Notes under the pieces: model-generated
What the model saw: only the letters and a program-made list of their open reading frames with translations
Database searches by the model: none
Told to the model about the DNA's origin: nothing
Translations under genes and position numbers: made by a program
Assembly: GCA_944325155.1 (NCBI GenBank)
Contig: CALUYY010000001.1
Span: forward strand, 124,001 to 188,000
Direction: 5' to 3'
Source of the DNA: Candidatus Gastranaerophilales bacterium
GTDB lineage: Bacteria; Cyanobacteriota; Vampirovibrionia; Gastranaerophilales; Gastranaerophilaceae
Length of the DNA: 64,000 nt
In this document: piece by piece, positions 45,653 through 54,742 of the stretch
How the letters are laid out: every line of letters begins with the position of its first letter
How positions within the stretch are numbered: position 1 is the first letter of the stretch

Positions 45653-46796
45653 GTTTGATTATTATAAAGAAAAGCTTGATAAATTAAAACAAACATCAAA
45701 TTTAAGAACCGTAAAAAACATAGTTCAAGACGGAAAATATGTCATTTTTGAAAATAAAAAACTTTTAAACTTATCATCAAACGATTATCTTTCAATAAGC
45801 ATAGATAATAACATTAAAGATAATTTTTTATCCTCATACAAAGGAAAAATCCAAAACCCCTCGGCAAGGCTTCTTAGCGGTTCAAATAAAATTTATAACG
45901 AGCTTGAAGAAAAATTAAAAACAATTTTAAATAAAGAAAGTTCACTTCTTTTTAACTCCGGCTACCACGCAAATGTCGGGATTTATTCTTCGCTTTTAAA
46001 TAAAGATGACGTTGTCTTTATTGATAAATTAAACCATGCAAGCATAATTGACGGAATAAAATTATCCGGTGCGAAATTAATTCCTTTTAATCATCTTGAT
46101 TATCAAAACTTAGAAGAAAAGCTTGTAAAATACAGAAAAAATTATAAAAATTCAATAATTTCAACGGAAACTCTTTTTAGCATGGACGGCGATTTTTCGG
46201 ATATTAAAAAGCTTGTTGAACTAAAAAATAAACATGATTCTTTTTTAATCGCAGATGAAGCCCACACGTTCGGAGTTTACGGAAAAGGAAGGGGATACGT
46301 TTTTGAATCGAATTTGATTAATGAAGTCGATTTAATTATGGGAACCTTTGGAAAAGCAATCGGCTCATACGGGGCATTTGCCGCCGGAAATAAAATTTTA
46401 ATCGATTATCTTATAAATTACGCCCGCTCTTTTATATTCTCAACCGCTCTTCCCGAAATTTCGGTTCAATTTACGAATTATGTTATCGATAATTACATAT
46501 TAGATAAAGACAAATTGCAAAATAAATTATTTGATATAACAAATTATACCCATCAAAAATTTAAGAATTTAAACATTTTGGGGACAAGCTATATAATCCC
46601 CGTTTTAACCGGAGACAGTAAGCTTGCGTTGGAATTATCAAATAAATTAATTAAAGAAGGTTTTTATATTCTTCCCATAAGATATCCGACCGTAAAAAAA
46701 GGTCTGGAGAGAATAAGAGTTTCTCTTAACCCGTCAATTACAAAAGATGAAATCGATAAATTATATTCAATAATAAATGAGGCTTCTTTTAAATAA
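45639..46796 (+). CDS. bioF: 8-amino-7-oxononanoate synthase family (alpha-oxoamine synthase) PLP enzyme
   Basis: 385 residues. It condenses an acyl-CoA with an amino acid, releasing CO2. The PLP Lys239 lies in GTFGKAIGSYGAF, and DEAHTFGVYGKGRG carries the conserved Asp and His that contact PLP. NDYLSIS and SARLLSGSNKIYNELE are the N-terminal family markers. It fits BioF (pimeloyl-ACP or -CoA plus alanine) or glycine C-acetyltransferase (Kbl, acetyl-CoA plus glycine). No bioA, bioB or bioD lies in the window and the upstream gene is an amino acid symporter, so the exact substrate is open. The stop overlaps a bidirectional terminator. Confidence 0.8.
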   Translation: MYQHKFDYYKEKLDKLKQTSNLRTVKNIVQDGKYVIFENKKLLNLSSNDYLSISIDNNIKDNFLSSYKGKIQNPSARLLSGSNKIYNELEEKLKTILNKESSLLFNSGYHANVGIYSSLLNKDDVVFIDKLNHASIIDGIKLSGAKLIPFNHLDYQNLEEKLVKYRKNYKNSIISTETLFSMDGDFSDIKKLVELKNKHDSFLIADEAHTFGVYGKGRGYVFESNLINEVDLIMGTFGKAIGSYGAFAAGNKILIDYLINYARSFIFSTALPEISVQFTNYVIDNYILDKDKLQNKLFDITNYTHQKFKNLNILGTSYIIPVLTGDSKLALELSNKLIKEGFYILPIRYPTVKKGLERIRVSLNPSITKDEIDKLYSIINEASFK

Positions 46797-46809
46797 AAAA
46801 GAAGCCTCA
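46778..46809. terminator. Bidirectional terminator between bioF-like gene and leuS
   Basis: The arms TGAGGCTTCTTTT (46778-46790) and AAAAGAAGCCTCA (46797-46809) pair perfectly. The stop of the PLP enzyme lies in the loop and the stop of leuS is a few bases beyond the right arm. T tracts occur on both strands. Confidence 0.85.
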
Positions 46810-46814
46810 AATTT

Positions 46815-49277
46815 TTATTTTGCAACAATGTTTACTATTTTATCGGGAACGACTATCGTTTTTATAACCTTCATATCCCCCATAAATTGTTTAACTTTAT
46901 CGCTTTCAAGAGCAAGCTTCGATAATTCATCGTTTGTCTGTCCTGATGTTGTTTCGATTTTATCTCTTATTTTTCCGTTAATTTGAACTATAAGAGTAAT
47001 ATTATTTTGTTTTGTCTTTTCTTCATCAAATTTTGGCCAGTCAAGATTATGAATGGAGCCTGAACCTCCTATTGTTTGATAAATTTCTTCGGACATAAAA
47101 ACAACAACGGGAGAAATTAATTTTAAAAGCACGATTAAAGCAAAGCTTAATACGTCATAATTAATGTCTTTTTCGTCTCTTATATATTCGTATATGGAAT
47201 TTGTAAGTTCTCTGTATTTTGATACGACCGTATTAAATTGAAATTCGTTTTCAATATCCGATGTTATTTTTTTAATTGCAATATGAACTTCTCTTATTAA
47301 ATCGGCTGATTTTTTATCGGGATTATCCGGAATAACATAATTTAATTTTATTTTATCCTGATATTTTGAATAAAGTCTGTATACTCTGCATAAAAATTTA
47401 TAACATCCTTCAACGCCCGCATCGGACCAGTCAAAATCTCTTGCCGGGGGAGAATCCGAAATTATAAATAATCTTGCCGTATCAGCCCCGTATGTTTTAA
47501 AGATTTCATCGGGATCAACCGTATTTCCTTTTGATTTTGACATTTTTGAACCGTCTTTTAAAACCATACCCTGCGTTAAAAGATTTTTGAAAGGTTCGTC
47601 AAAATCCAATAACCCTATATCTTTTAATGCTTTTGTAAAGAACCTTGAATACAAAAGGTGCAATATCGCATGTTCAATTCCGCCGACATATTGATCAACG
47701 GGGAGCCATTTATTTACAAGTTTTTTATTAAACGCTTCTTTATCGTTTCTTGCATCTGAATATCTCATATAATACCAGCTTGAACAAATAAAAGTATCCA
47801 TGGTATCCGTTTCTCTTTTGGCATCGCCGCCGCAAATCGGGCATTTTGTATCAATGAACGTTTTGCTTGTTAAAATGGGAGATTTTCCCTGCACCGAAAA
47901 GTCAACATCAACAGGCAATTTAACGGGCAATTGATTATCGGGCACCGGCACACATCCGCATTTTTCACAATATACAACTGGAATCGGCGCACCCCAGTAT
48001 CTTTGCCTTGAAATAAGCCAGTCCCTTAACCTGAATTGAACTTTTGAATAGCCGAATCCCTTATCTTCGGCATACTTTGTAATTAATTTTTTGGCTTCTT
48101 CATTATTTATTCCGTTAAATTCACCCGAATTTACAAGAACCCCGGGGTCAATATAGGCACAATCGGGAGAATAATTTTCACCGTCAATAACCTGGATAAT
48201 CGGGAGATTATATTTTTTTGCAAAATCATAATCTCTTTCATCATGCGCCGGCACTGCCATAACCGCACCCGTTCCGTAATCGACAATGGCATAATCCGCA
48301 GCCCAGATGGGGCATATTCTTCCCGTAAACGGATTTATAATATGCGTTCCCAAAGGCACGCCCGTTTTAATTCTTTCATTTGACAATCTGTCTATTTCAG
48401 ACATTTTTTTGGCGTTTTCTCTGTATTTTAAAACAGGCTCTTCATTTTCTTTTGTTGTTAATTTTTCAATATCTTTATACTCCGGCGCCACAACAAGATA
48501 AGTTATACCGTATGCGGTATCCGGTCTTGTCGTAAATACGGGAATTTCAAGCCCTTCAATTTCTTTTACTTTAAATTTTAAAATTGTACCGTAGGATTTA
48601 CCTATCCAGTTTTTTTGCATGGTTTTAACGTTATCGCCCCAGCCCGTTAATTTATCCAAATCATCAAGCAAAACTTCTGCATAATCCGTTATCTTTAAAA
48701 ACCACTGCCACAAATTTTTCTTTGTAACTTCATTGTTGCATCTCCAGCATTTGCCCTCAATTACCTGTTCATTGGCAAGAACGGTCGAACAATGCTCGCA
48801 CCAGTTAACGGGTGCCTGCTTTTTATATGCAAGTCCTTTTTTATAAAGCTGTATAAACAGCCACTGCGTCCATTTATAATAATCTTCCTTGCAGGTTGCA
48901 ACTTCCCTGTCCCAGTCAACAGAAAGCCCCAGTTTTTTAAGCTGGTATTTCATATAATCCATATTGGAATATGTCCATTCCCTCGGGTTTGCGCCGTGCT
49001 GGATTGCGGCATTTTCGGCGGGCATTCCGAAAGAATCCCAGCCCATAGGGTGTAAAACGTTATATCCTTTTGCCCTTTTAAATCTTGCAATAACATCGGT
49101 TATGGTATAGTTTCTTACATGTCCCATATGAAGTTTCCCCGAAGGATAAGGAAACATTGAAAGTGCATAATATTTTTCTTTTGGTGAGTCATCCAAAGTT
49201 TTATAAGTTTTATTTTCATCCCAAAACTTAACCCACTTATCTTCGATTTTAACAGGATAATATTCACTCTCTAACAT
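46815..49277 (-). CDS. leuS: Leucyl-tRNA synthetase
   Basis: 820 residues, class I synthetase charging tRNA-Leu. The HIGH-type signature is HMGH within FPYPSGKLHMGHVRNY (about 42-57). The zinc ribbon is CEHCS...CWRC. The editing (CP1) domain, with TTRPDTAYGITYLVVAPE, lies at about 220-410. KMSKS is in DGSKMSKSKGNTVDPDE (about 575-590), and an anticodon-binding domain and C-terminal extension follow. There is no truncation. GGTAG ahead of the ATG is a weak site. Monocistronic in appearance. Confidence 0.98.
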   Translation of the reverse strand: MLESEYYPVKIEDKWVKFWDENKTYKTLDDSPKEKYYALSMFPYPSGKLHMGHVRNYTITDVIARFKRAKGYNVLHPMGWDSFGMPAENAAIQHGANPREWTYSNMDYMKYQLKKLGLSVDWDREVATCKEDYYKWTQWLFIQLYKKGLAYKKQAPVNWCEHCSTVLANEQVIEGKCWRCNNEVTKKNLWQWFLKITDYAEVLLDDLDKLTGWGDNVKTMQKNWIGKSYGTILKFKVKEIEGLEIPVFTTRPDTAYGITYLVVAPEYKDIEKLTTKENEEPVLKYRENAKKMSEIDRLSNERIKTGVPLGTHIINPFTGRICPIWAADYAIVDYGTGAVMAVPAHDERDYDFAKKYNLPIIQVIDGENYSPDCAYIDPGVLVNSGEFNGINNEEAKKLITKYAEDKGFGYSKVQFRLRDWLISRQRYWGAPIPVVYCEKCGCVPVPDNQLPVKLPVDVDFSVQGKSPILTSKTFIDTKCPICGGDAKRETDTMDTFICSSWYYMRYSDARNDKEAFNKKLVNKWLPVDQYVGGIEHAILHLLYSRFFTKALKDIGLLDFDEPFKNLLTQGMVLKDGSKMSKSKGNTVDPDEIFKTYGADTARLFIISDSPPARDFDWSDAGVEGCYKFLCRVYRLYSKYQDKIKLNYVIPDNPDKKSADLIREVHIAIKKITSDIENEFQFNTVVSKYRELTNSIYEYIRDEKDINYDVLSFALIVLLKLISPVVVFMSEEIYQTIGGSGSIHNLDWPKFDEEKTKQNNITLIVQINGKIRDKIETTSGQTNDELSKLALESDKVKQFMGDMKVIKTIVVPDKIVNIVAK

Positions 49278-49343
49278 ATAAGAAATCTACCTCATAACTA
49301 ATAATTTTAACCAGACTATTATACTTCAAACATAATAATTTTT

Positions 49344-50747
49344 TTAAGGATTTTTAATTTTTTCTTTATACGTCCTGTATGAAAGCAAAAGGCATATAAC
49401 GGCAAAAAACGCTCCCAGAATTAAAACATCCCTGTATGCAAAAATAAAAGAATTAATCCCGCCGAAATGAAGAGTTAAATACATTAATTTTCTGACATCA
49501 AATATACATAAAGAAATCATAATCCCAAGCAGCATTCCCAGATTTCTAAACAATGCCAAAATCCCCGATGCCATACCCGTTTCATTAACCGGAGCCGAAT
49601 TCATAACGGTAATATTTGCGCTTGGCTGATATATTCCGCTTCCCGTTCCCATAAGCATTTGGGATAAAATAATTTTAAATATGTCATCACCGTAACCGGC
49701 CGTTGAAAACAAAAGAAGCCCTAAAACAATAAACCCCGCACCCGTTGTCATCAAAAGCCCGCTTGCATATTTATTTGACAATTTACCGTTAAAAAGTGCG
49801 GCAAACATGAAACAAAAAGAAAAAGGAAGCATCAAAAGGGCGGTTTTTAAAGGAGTTGCCTTCATTATAACCTGCGCATAATAAGGAAACATAACCGCAT
49901 TTGAAAATAATGCAAAATATGAAATTGTCATTGCAAAATTACCGAATAAAAAAATTTTTGTTTTAAATAATTCAAAATCAACAACGGGAAAATTTATTCT
50001 TTTTTCTCTTAAATAAAATAAAAATCCGAAAAGAACAAAAATTAGAAATAAAATTAAAACCTTAATTGAAAAAAATCCCAGACCGTGTCCTTTTGAAATA
50101 ATCAAAAGAAGGCAAAAAGTTGATATGAATAATAAAACCATACCCAAATAATCAAATCGGAATTTTTCTTTATGTATAACGGAAGGAATTATTTTGTTTG
50201 ATAAATAAGCGCCGATAAGAGCAATTATAACACCCGGAATAAAAACACCTCTCCAGCCGAAATAATGCATTAAAAACCCGCCCAAAGAAGGACCCGTCAT
50301 GCCTGCCAATGCCATCATGGCGGAAGAAAAACCTATTGCTTTTGCACGTTTTTTACCCCTGAAAACGGAAGATATTATTGCTATATTATTTGATAATAAA
50401 ATTGAAGCCCCCAGAGATTGAACCAATCTGCAAAATATAAGCATATAAAGATTGGAAGATAAAATATTTAAAATCGAGCCGAGCGCAAAAATCAAAAAAC
50501 CCGATGTATATAAAATTCTTCTGTTTATAACATCATTTAATTTGCCGAAAAGCATTAAAAAAGAAGTCAATATTAAAATATAGCCTGTTACGACCCACTG
50601 AACCGAATTCATATCGGCATTAAAATCTTTTGAAATTTCATAAAGGGCAACATTTATGGTATTGGAATCAAGCATGGCTAAAAAACCGCCTGCGGCGCTT
50701 ACTAAAAATATCAGCCATTTAATATAATCGGTATTTTTTTCCTGCAT
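49344..50747 (-). CDS. MFS transporter, DHA2 (14-helix) drug:H+ antiporter family
   Basis: 467 residues from the ATG at 50747; a GTG two codons upstream is open but has no better ribosome site. About 13-14 transmembrane helices. The family motif A-like GKLNDVINRRILYTSG follows helix 2, and LDSNTINVALYEIS and the motif C-like GPSLGGFLMHYFGWRGVF are typical of the EmrB/QacA group. It would export drugs or metabolites with protons. A 15-base palindrome lies upstream at 50766-50780, suggesting control by a dimeric repressor. There is no periplasmic adaptor or repressor gene beside it. Confidence 0.85.
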   Translation of the reverse strand: MQEKNTDYIKWLIFLVSAAGGFLAMLDSNTINVALYEISKDFNADMNSVQWVVTGYILILTSFLMLFGKLNDVINRRILYTSGFLIFALGSILNILSSNLYMLIFCRLVQSLGASILLSNNIAIISSVFRGKKRAKAIGFSSAMMALAGMTGPSLGGFLMHYFGWRGVFIPGVIIALIGAYLSNKIIPSVIHKEKFRFDYLGMVLLFISTFCLLLIISKGHGLGFFSIKVLILFLIFVLFGFLFYLREKRINFPVVDFELFKTKIFLFGNFAMTISYFALFSNAVMFPYYAQVIMKATPLKTALLMLPFSFCFMFAALFNGKLSNKYASGLLMTTGAGFIVLGLLLFSTAGYGDDIFKIILSQMLMGTGSGIYQPSANITVMNSAPVNETGMASGILALFRNLGMLLGIMISLCIFDVRKLMYLTLHFGGINSFIFAYRDVLILGAFFAVICLLLSYRTYKEKIKNP

Positions 50748-50765
50748 ACGCACTTCAAATAATAG

Positions 50766-50780
50766 TTACTACAATAGTAA
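50766..50780. promoter_or_regulatory. Palindrome upstream of the DHA2 transporter gene
   Basis: TTACTA-CAA-TAGTAA, six-base arms with a three-base centre, 19 bases before the transporter start on the minus strand. Size and place suit a MarR- or TetR-type operator. Confidence 0.45.
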
Positions 50781-50808
50781 TACTTTAAATAATTATTTTT
50801 GTCAAAAA

Positions 50809-52413
50809 TTATTTTTTCCTTTGAATTGCGGCTTTAATCAACCCTTTAAATAAAGGGTGGGAAGATTCGGGTCTGCTTTTAAATTCGGGGTGGAACTGGC
50901 AGGCAACAAACCAATCGTTTTTAGGGTATTCAACAATTTCCGCAAGCAGACCGTCGGGGGATGAACCTGAAATTATAAGCCCTTTTTCTTCGATTAATTT
51001 TTTATACTCATTATTAACTTCGTATCTGTGGCGGTGTCTTTCGGAAATTATTTTTGTGCCGTAGGCTTTATATGCTTTTGAGCCTTCTTTTAGGTGGCAC
51101 TGATATGCACCCAGCCTCATTGTTCCGCCGTAGCCCGCAACGTTTTTTTGTTCAGTCATAAGGTCAATTACGGGATATTTTGTATTTTCATCAAACTCCG
51201 TTGAATTTGCACCTTCAAGCTCCGCAACATTTCTTGCATATTCGATTACGGCGCACTGAAGCCCCAAACAAAGCCCTAAAAAAGGAAGATTATTTTCTCT
51301 TGCATATCTTATAACATTTAATTTTCCTTCAATTCCTCTGACGCCGAATCCCCCCGGAACAACAAGAGCATCAACGTCGGATAAAAATTCTTTTGCTTTA
51401 TTCATATCGCTGCACTCTTCCGTTGCAAGCCATTTGATATTGACTTTTGAATCAAATTCAAGCCCCGCATGTTTTAAGGATTCAACGACCGATATATAAG
51501 CATCGCTTAATTCGGTGTATTTTCCGGCAAGCGCAACGGTAAGAGTATTTTTTGGGTGTTTAATTTTATCTACCAGTTTTTCCCATGAAGCCAAATTAGG
51601 TTTTTTATCTTTCATATTTAAAAGTTTTAAAATAACGCCCGCCATATTCTGCGCTTCCAATGCCAGAGGAACTTCATAAATAGATTTCATATCCTTGCAT
51701 TCAAAAACGCAGTCTTTTTGAACGGAACAAAAAAGAGCAATTTTTTCTTTTTCCGCTTTATGTATTGGAATTGCGGTTCTGCAAACCAACACTTCCGGCT
51801 GAATGCCGTAGCTTCTTAAAACATAGACGCTATGCTGTGAAGGTTTTGTTTTTAATTCGCCCGATGTTTGAAGATAAGGTAATAATGTTACATGGATTGA
51901 AATTGAATTTCCGATTCCTTCTTCAAGTCTGAATTGTCTTATTGCTTCAATAAAAGGTAAGCTTTCAATGTCGCCTATCGTGCCCCCGATTTCCGCTATT
52001 AAAAAATCGGGCTTAAAATGTTTTGTTGCCATCTGAAGCCTTGCTTTAATTTCATTTGTAATATGCGGAATAACCTGCACCGTGGCGCCTAAGTATTCGC
52101 CTTTTCTTTCTTTTTGAATAACGGTTTGATAAACGCTTCCCGATGTAACGTTATTTATCTGATGAAGCGAAGTATTTGTAAATCTTTCATAATGCCCCAA
52201 ATCAAGGTCGGTTTCCGCTCCGTCATCGGTAACGAAAACTTCGCCGTGCTGAAAAGGACTCATTGTCCCCGGGTCAACATTTATATAAGGGTCAAATTTT
52301 TGAATTGCAACGGAAAAACCTCTTGCTCTTAAAAGTTTTCCCAAACTTGCGGCAACGATTCCTTTTCCCAATGAACTCACAACACCGCCCGTTATAAAAA
52401 TATATTTTGTCAT
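50809..52413 (-). CDS. pyrG: CTP synthase
   Basis: 534 residues. It forms CTP from UTP, ATP and glutamine in pyrimidine synthesis. The N-terminal synthase domain begins with YIFITGGVVSSLGKGI, a P-loop-like segment, and carries HYERFTN and GGTIGDIESLPF. The C-terminal class I glutaminase has the nucleophile Cys in FLGLCLGLQCAV (about 380) and the His/Glu pair in ACQFHPEFKSRP near the end. Length is normal. AAGGG lies ten bases ahead of the ATG. gatC is upstream on the same strand but is separated by its own terminator. Confidence 0.98.
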   Translation of the reverse strand: MTKYIFITGGVVSSLGKGIVAASLGKLLRARGFSVAIQKFDPYINVDPGTMSPFQHGEVFVTDDGAETDLDLGHYERFTNTSLHQINNVTSGSVYQTVIQKERKGEYLGATVQVIPHITNEIKARLQMATKHFKPDFLIAEIGGTIGDIESLPFIEAIRQFRLEEGIGNSISIHVTLLPYLQTSGELKTKPSQHSVYVLRSYGIQPEVLVCRTAIPIHKAEKEKIALFCSVQKDCVFECKDMKSIYEVPLALEAQNMAGVILKLLNMKDKKPNLASWEKLVDKIKHPKNTLTVALAGKYTELSDAYISVVESLKHAGLEFDSKVNIKWLATEECSDMNKAKEFLSDVDALVVPGGFGVRGIEGKLNVIRYARENNLPFLGLCLGLQCAVIEYARNVAELEGANSTEFDENTKYPVIDLMTEQKNVAGYGGTMRLGAYQCHLKEGSKAYKAYGTKIISERHRHRYEVNNEYKKLIEEKGLIISGSSPDGLLAEIVEYPKNDWFVACQFHPEFKSRPESSHPLFKGLIKAAIQRKK

Positions 52414-52449
52414 ATAATTTAACCCTTCAATTCGTTTACGTTTATAAAT

Positions 52450-52483
52450 AAAGTCCCTAAAATTAATTTATTTTAGGGACTTT
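52450..52483 (-). terminator. Terminator of gatC
   Basis: Perfect 14-base stem AAAGTCCCTAAAAT / ATTTTAGGGACTTT around a six-base loop. It overlaps the gatC stop codon and separates gatC from pyrG. The downstream tail on the minus strand is TTTATTTATAA. Confidence 0.75.
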
Positions 52484-52744
52484 AAAGAAATCTTGTTCAA
52501 CCTCGGGAGCATTTGTCATTAATTCCTCCCGGGTAAGTTCATATTTGACGACATCATCCCTTAAAACATTCGAAAAATCTATCGGATGATTCATAGGTTC
52601 AACCCCTTTGGTGTCAACCTCATTTAATTGGTCCATATATTTTAAAATATCGCCCAATTGTTTTGAAAACTTAACTTTTTCTTCTTCCGTTAATTCCAGC
52701 CTTGCAAGTTTTGCAACATGTTCAACGTCTTTAATTTCAATCAT
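52463..52744 (-). CDS. gatC: Aspartyl/glutamyl-tRNA amidotransferase subunit C
   Basis: 93 residues. GatC stabilises GatA and GatB, the enzyme that amidates Glu-tRNA-Gln or Asp-tRNA-Asn. The family pattern is visible: VEHVAKLARLELTEEE (about 6-21), KFSKQLGDILKYMDQLNEVDT, then VEPMNHPI and LRDDVV. GAGGT precedes the ATG. gatA and gatB are not adjacent. An amidotransferase is expected in organisms without GlnRS. Confidence 0.95.
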   Translation of the reverse strand: MIEIKDVEHVAKLARLELTEEEKVKFSKQLGDILKYMDQLNEVDTKGVEPMNHPIDFSNVLRDDVVKYELTREELMTNAPEVEQDFFKVPKIN

Positions 52745-52813
52745 TTTTATTACCTCAATTAAAAAACATCATACTAAAAAAACGATTTTGTTGTAAAGCA
52801 AATTAATAAGTAT

Positions 52814-52842
52814 TTGTAAAAATTCTAAACTTTAAGTATAAT
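52814..52842 (+). promoter_or_regulatory. Sigma70-type promoter of the response regulator pair
   Basis: TTGTAA (52814-52819), a 17-base spacer and TATAAT (52837-52842). The predicted start of transcription (about 52849) is only a few bases before the ATG at 52852, so the message would be leaderless or nearly so. No ribosome binding site is seen. Confidence 0.7.
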
Positions 52843-52851
52843 TTTAAAATT

Positions 52852-53499
52852 ATGAGAGGGTGTAATATTCTTATAACAGAAGACCATGCGCTGACCCGTT
52901 TTGCGCTTTTAACTTCCCTGAAAGACGAAGATTTCACGGGAGAAATTTTTGAAGCGGAAAATGCACAAAATGCGTATAAAATCTTAAAAGAACATAAAAT
53001 TGATGTTGTTTTGATGGATTTGGGGCTTCCGGTAACAGACGGAGTAACCGCTTCAAAAGAAATAAGAAAAAATTACCCCGATATCAAAATAATTGTTATC
53101 ACATCCCATAACGAAGAAAAAGAAGTTGAAGGGTGTCTGGATGCGGGAATTAACGCATATTGCTCAAAAGACATTGACCCTAAAAAACTGATTGAACTTA
53201 TAAAAGACGTAATGGAAGGTTCTCTTTGGTTTGATTCTTCCGTTGCAAAAATTGTCATTAAAAAAACAACCGGCATAAAACAACACGAAGATGAAACAAA
53301 TAACAAATATAATTTAACTTCAAAAGAACTTTCCGTTTTATCTTTACTTGCAGACGGCAACTCAAACAACGAAATCGCCAAAAAATTAAATATCTCGATT
53401 AATACAACCAAAGTTCATATGTGTTCGATTCTTCAAAAGCTTTCAGTCGATGACAGAACGCAAGCCGCAATTAAAGCTATCAGGGAAAATTTAATATAA
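52852..53499 (+). CDS. NarL/FixJ-type response regulator (first of a pair)
   Basis: 215 residues. The receiver domain occupies residues 4-120: acidic pair in ITEDHALTR, phosphoacceptor Asp56 in VVLMDLGLP, Thr in VITSHN and Lys in CSKDI, so the phosphorylation site is complete. A LuxR-type helix-turn-helix follows at about 150-212 (LTSKELSVLSLLADGNSNNEIAKKL). No histidine kinase is next to it. The ATG has no ribosome site and lies close to the predicted transcription start. Its stop overlaps the ATG of the next regulator by one base (TAATG). Confidence 0.92.
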   Translation: MRGCNILITEDHALTRFALLTSLKDEDFTGEIFEAENAQNAYKILKEHKIDVVLMDLGLPVTDGVTASKEIRKNYPDIKIIVITSHNEEKEVEGCLDAGINAYCSKDIDPKKLIELIKDVMEGSLWFDSSVAKIVIKKTTGIKQHEDETNNKYNLTSKELSVLSLLADGNSNNEIAKKLNISINTTKVHMCSILQKLSVDDRTQAAIKAIRENLI

Positions 53500-54104
53500 T
53501 GGATGAAATTAAAAAAATTTTAATGATAGACGATAACCCGAACCCGACAGCCGATATGCTTTCAATGTACGGTTATGAAGTTGAAACAATGCCTGACGGC
53601 AAAGCGGGTCTGAATGAGCTTAAAGAGGGATATTATAAATACGATCTTGTTTTATTGGACGTTATGATGCCGGTTATGGACGGGTGGAGCACGCTTAAAA
53701 CAATAAGAAGCGATAAAATTTTAAAAAACATTCCGGTTATTATGCTGACTGCCGTTGATGATGATATAAAACAAATATCGGGGTTAAAACAGGGGGCTGA
53801 CGATTATATAATAAAGCCGTTTGTTTTTCCGAATCTTCTTGCAAGAATTGAAGCGCTTTTAAGGCGCTCCAACTGGAAAAAAGCGGAAGTTAAAAAAATA
53901 GAATCGATAAACTCCCTGACACAGAGAGAAAAAGAAATTTTAAAACTCGTTTCAATCGGAGAATCAAATTCCCAAATAGCGGAAAAACTTTTTATAAGAG
54001 AAATAACCGTCAAAACACACCTTAACAATATTTACAGAAAAATAGGCGTTGAAAACAGAGTTCAGGCAACGATACTTGCAATGAACGCCGGTATCGGCGA
54101 ATAA
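53499..54104 (+). CDS. LuxR-type response regulator (second of a pair)
   Basis: 201 residues. Receiver domain with acidic pair in MIDDNPNPT, Asp54 in VLLDVMMPVMDG, Thr in IMLTAVDDD and Lys in DYIIKPF, all intact. A C-terminal LuxR HTH follows (LTQREKEILKLVSIGESNSQIAEKLFI, about 140-165). The receiver resembles the OmpR/RpaB subclass, while the effector domain is NarL-like, a mixed type common in the cyanobacterial lineage. It is translationally coupled to the first regulator, and the two may form a heterodimer or a relay. Partner kinase unknown. Confidence 0.92.
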   Translation: MDEIKKILMIDDNPNPTADMLSMYGYEVETMPDGKAGLNELKEGYYKYDLVLLDVMMPVMDGWSTLKTIRSDKILKNIPVIMLTAVDDDIKQISGLKQGADDYIIKPFVFPNLLARIEALLRRSNWKKAEVKKIESINSLTQREKEILKLVSIGESNSQIAEKLFIREITVKTHLNNIYRKIGVENRVQATILAMNAGIGE

Positions 54105-54115
54105 TTAAAAAAAGC

Positions 54116-54144
54116 TTGATATATATCGCTAAATTTAATAAAAT
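54116..54144 (+). promoter_or_regulatory. Promoter of the pentapeptide protein operon
   Basis: TTGATA (54116-54121), a 17-base spacer and TAAAAT (54139-54144), ending 32 bases before the ATG at 54177. Confidence 0.65.
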
Positions 54145-54176
54145 ACAAGAACAACCGATTATTGGGAGATTAACAG

Positions 54177-54716
54177 ATGGCAAACTTGTCAAAAGACAAA
54201 TGGGTAGATTTAATTTTAAACGACAAAGGAAATTTTGAGCTTCAAAAAAGCGAAGAAACAGACGTTATAGACTTAAGCGAAGTTGAATTAACGTCTTATG
54301 AAATATCAAATGTTAATCTTAACAATATAGATTTTACGGGTTCAACATTCTCTGAAACCCAATTTACAAACGTTAATTTCGCTGACAGCGATTTCACAAG
54401 CTGTGATTTTACAAGATGCCGTTTTGTAGAATGCGATTTTACAAATACAACTCTCTACGGCGCAGATTTCAGCTACGGCGAAGTTCATTATTGCAACTTT
54501 CAGGACGCCGATATGGCGGGGTGTATTTTAAATGAAGCTAATCTTGAAGATTCGGATTTTGCCTTAAGCGAAAATTTATCGGCATGCAGATTTGACGAAG
54601 GCACAATTTGGCCCGACACCGATAAGCTCCCCGAAGATTTTGATTCAAGTTACAGTTACGACTTATCCTCGCTTCAGGATGAAGAAGAACATCAAGAATC
54701 GGATTACATGTACTAA
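54177..54716 (+). CDS. Pentapeptide repeat protein
   Basis: 179 residues. From about residue 40 to 130 the sequence runs in A(D/N)LxX-type steps, a right-handed quadrilateral beta helix: NVNLNNIDFTGSTFSETQF, FADSDFTSCDF, RCRFVECDFTNTTLYGADF and ANLEDSDF. At least thirteen steps are visible. The C-terminus is acidic and disordered (DEEEHQESDYMY). Such proteins include DNA-mimic gyrase inhibitors (Qnr/MfpA) and membrane-associated scaffolds; the acidic C-terminus does not prove DNA mimicry. The following envelope genes share the strand with a 26-base gap, so they are probably one operon. Confidence 0.85.
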   Translation: MANLSKDKWVDLILNDKGNFELQKSEETDVIDLSEVELTSYEISNVNLNNIDFTGSTFSETQFTNVNFADSDFTSCDFTRCRFVECDFTNTTLYGADFSYGEVHYCNFQDADMAGCILNEANLEDSDFALSENLSACRFDEGTIWPDTDKLPEDFDSSYSYDLSSLQDEEEHQESDYMY

Positions 54717-54742
54717 ATTAATTTTGATGTTAACATGTAAAT

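Noticed and set aside
45639-46796. Biotin operon
   Set aside because: Only one alpha-oxoamine synthase is present, with an amino acid symporter and no other bio gene.
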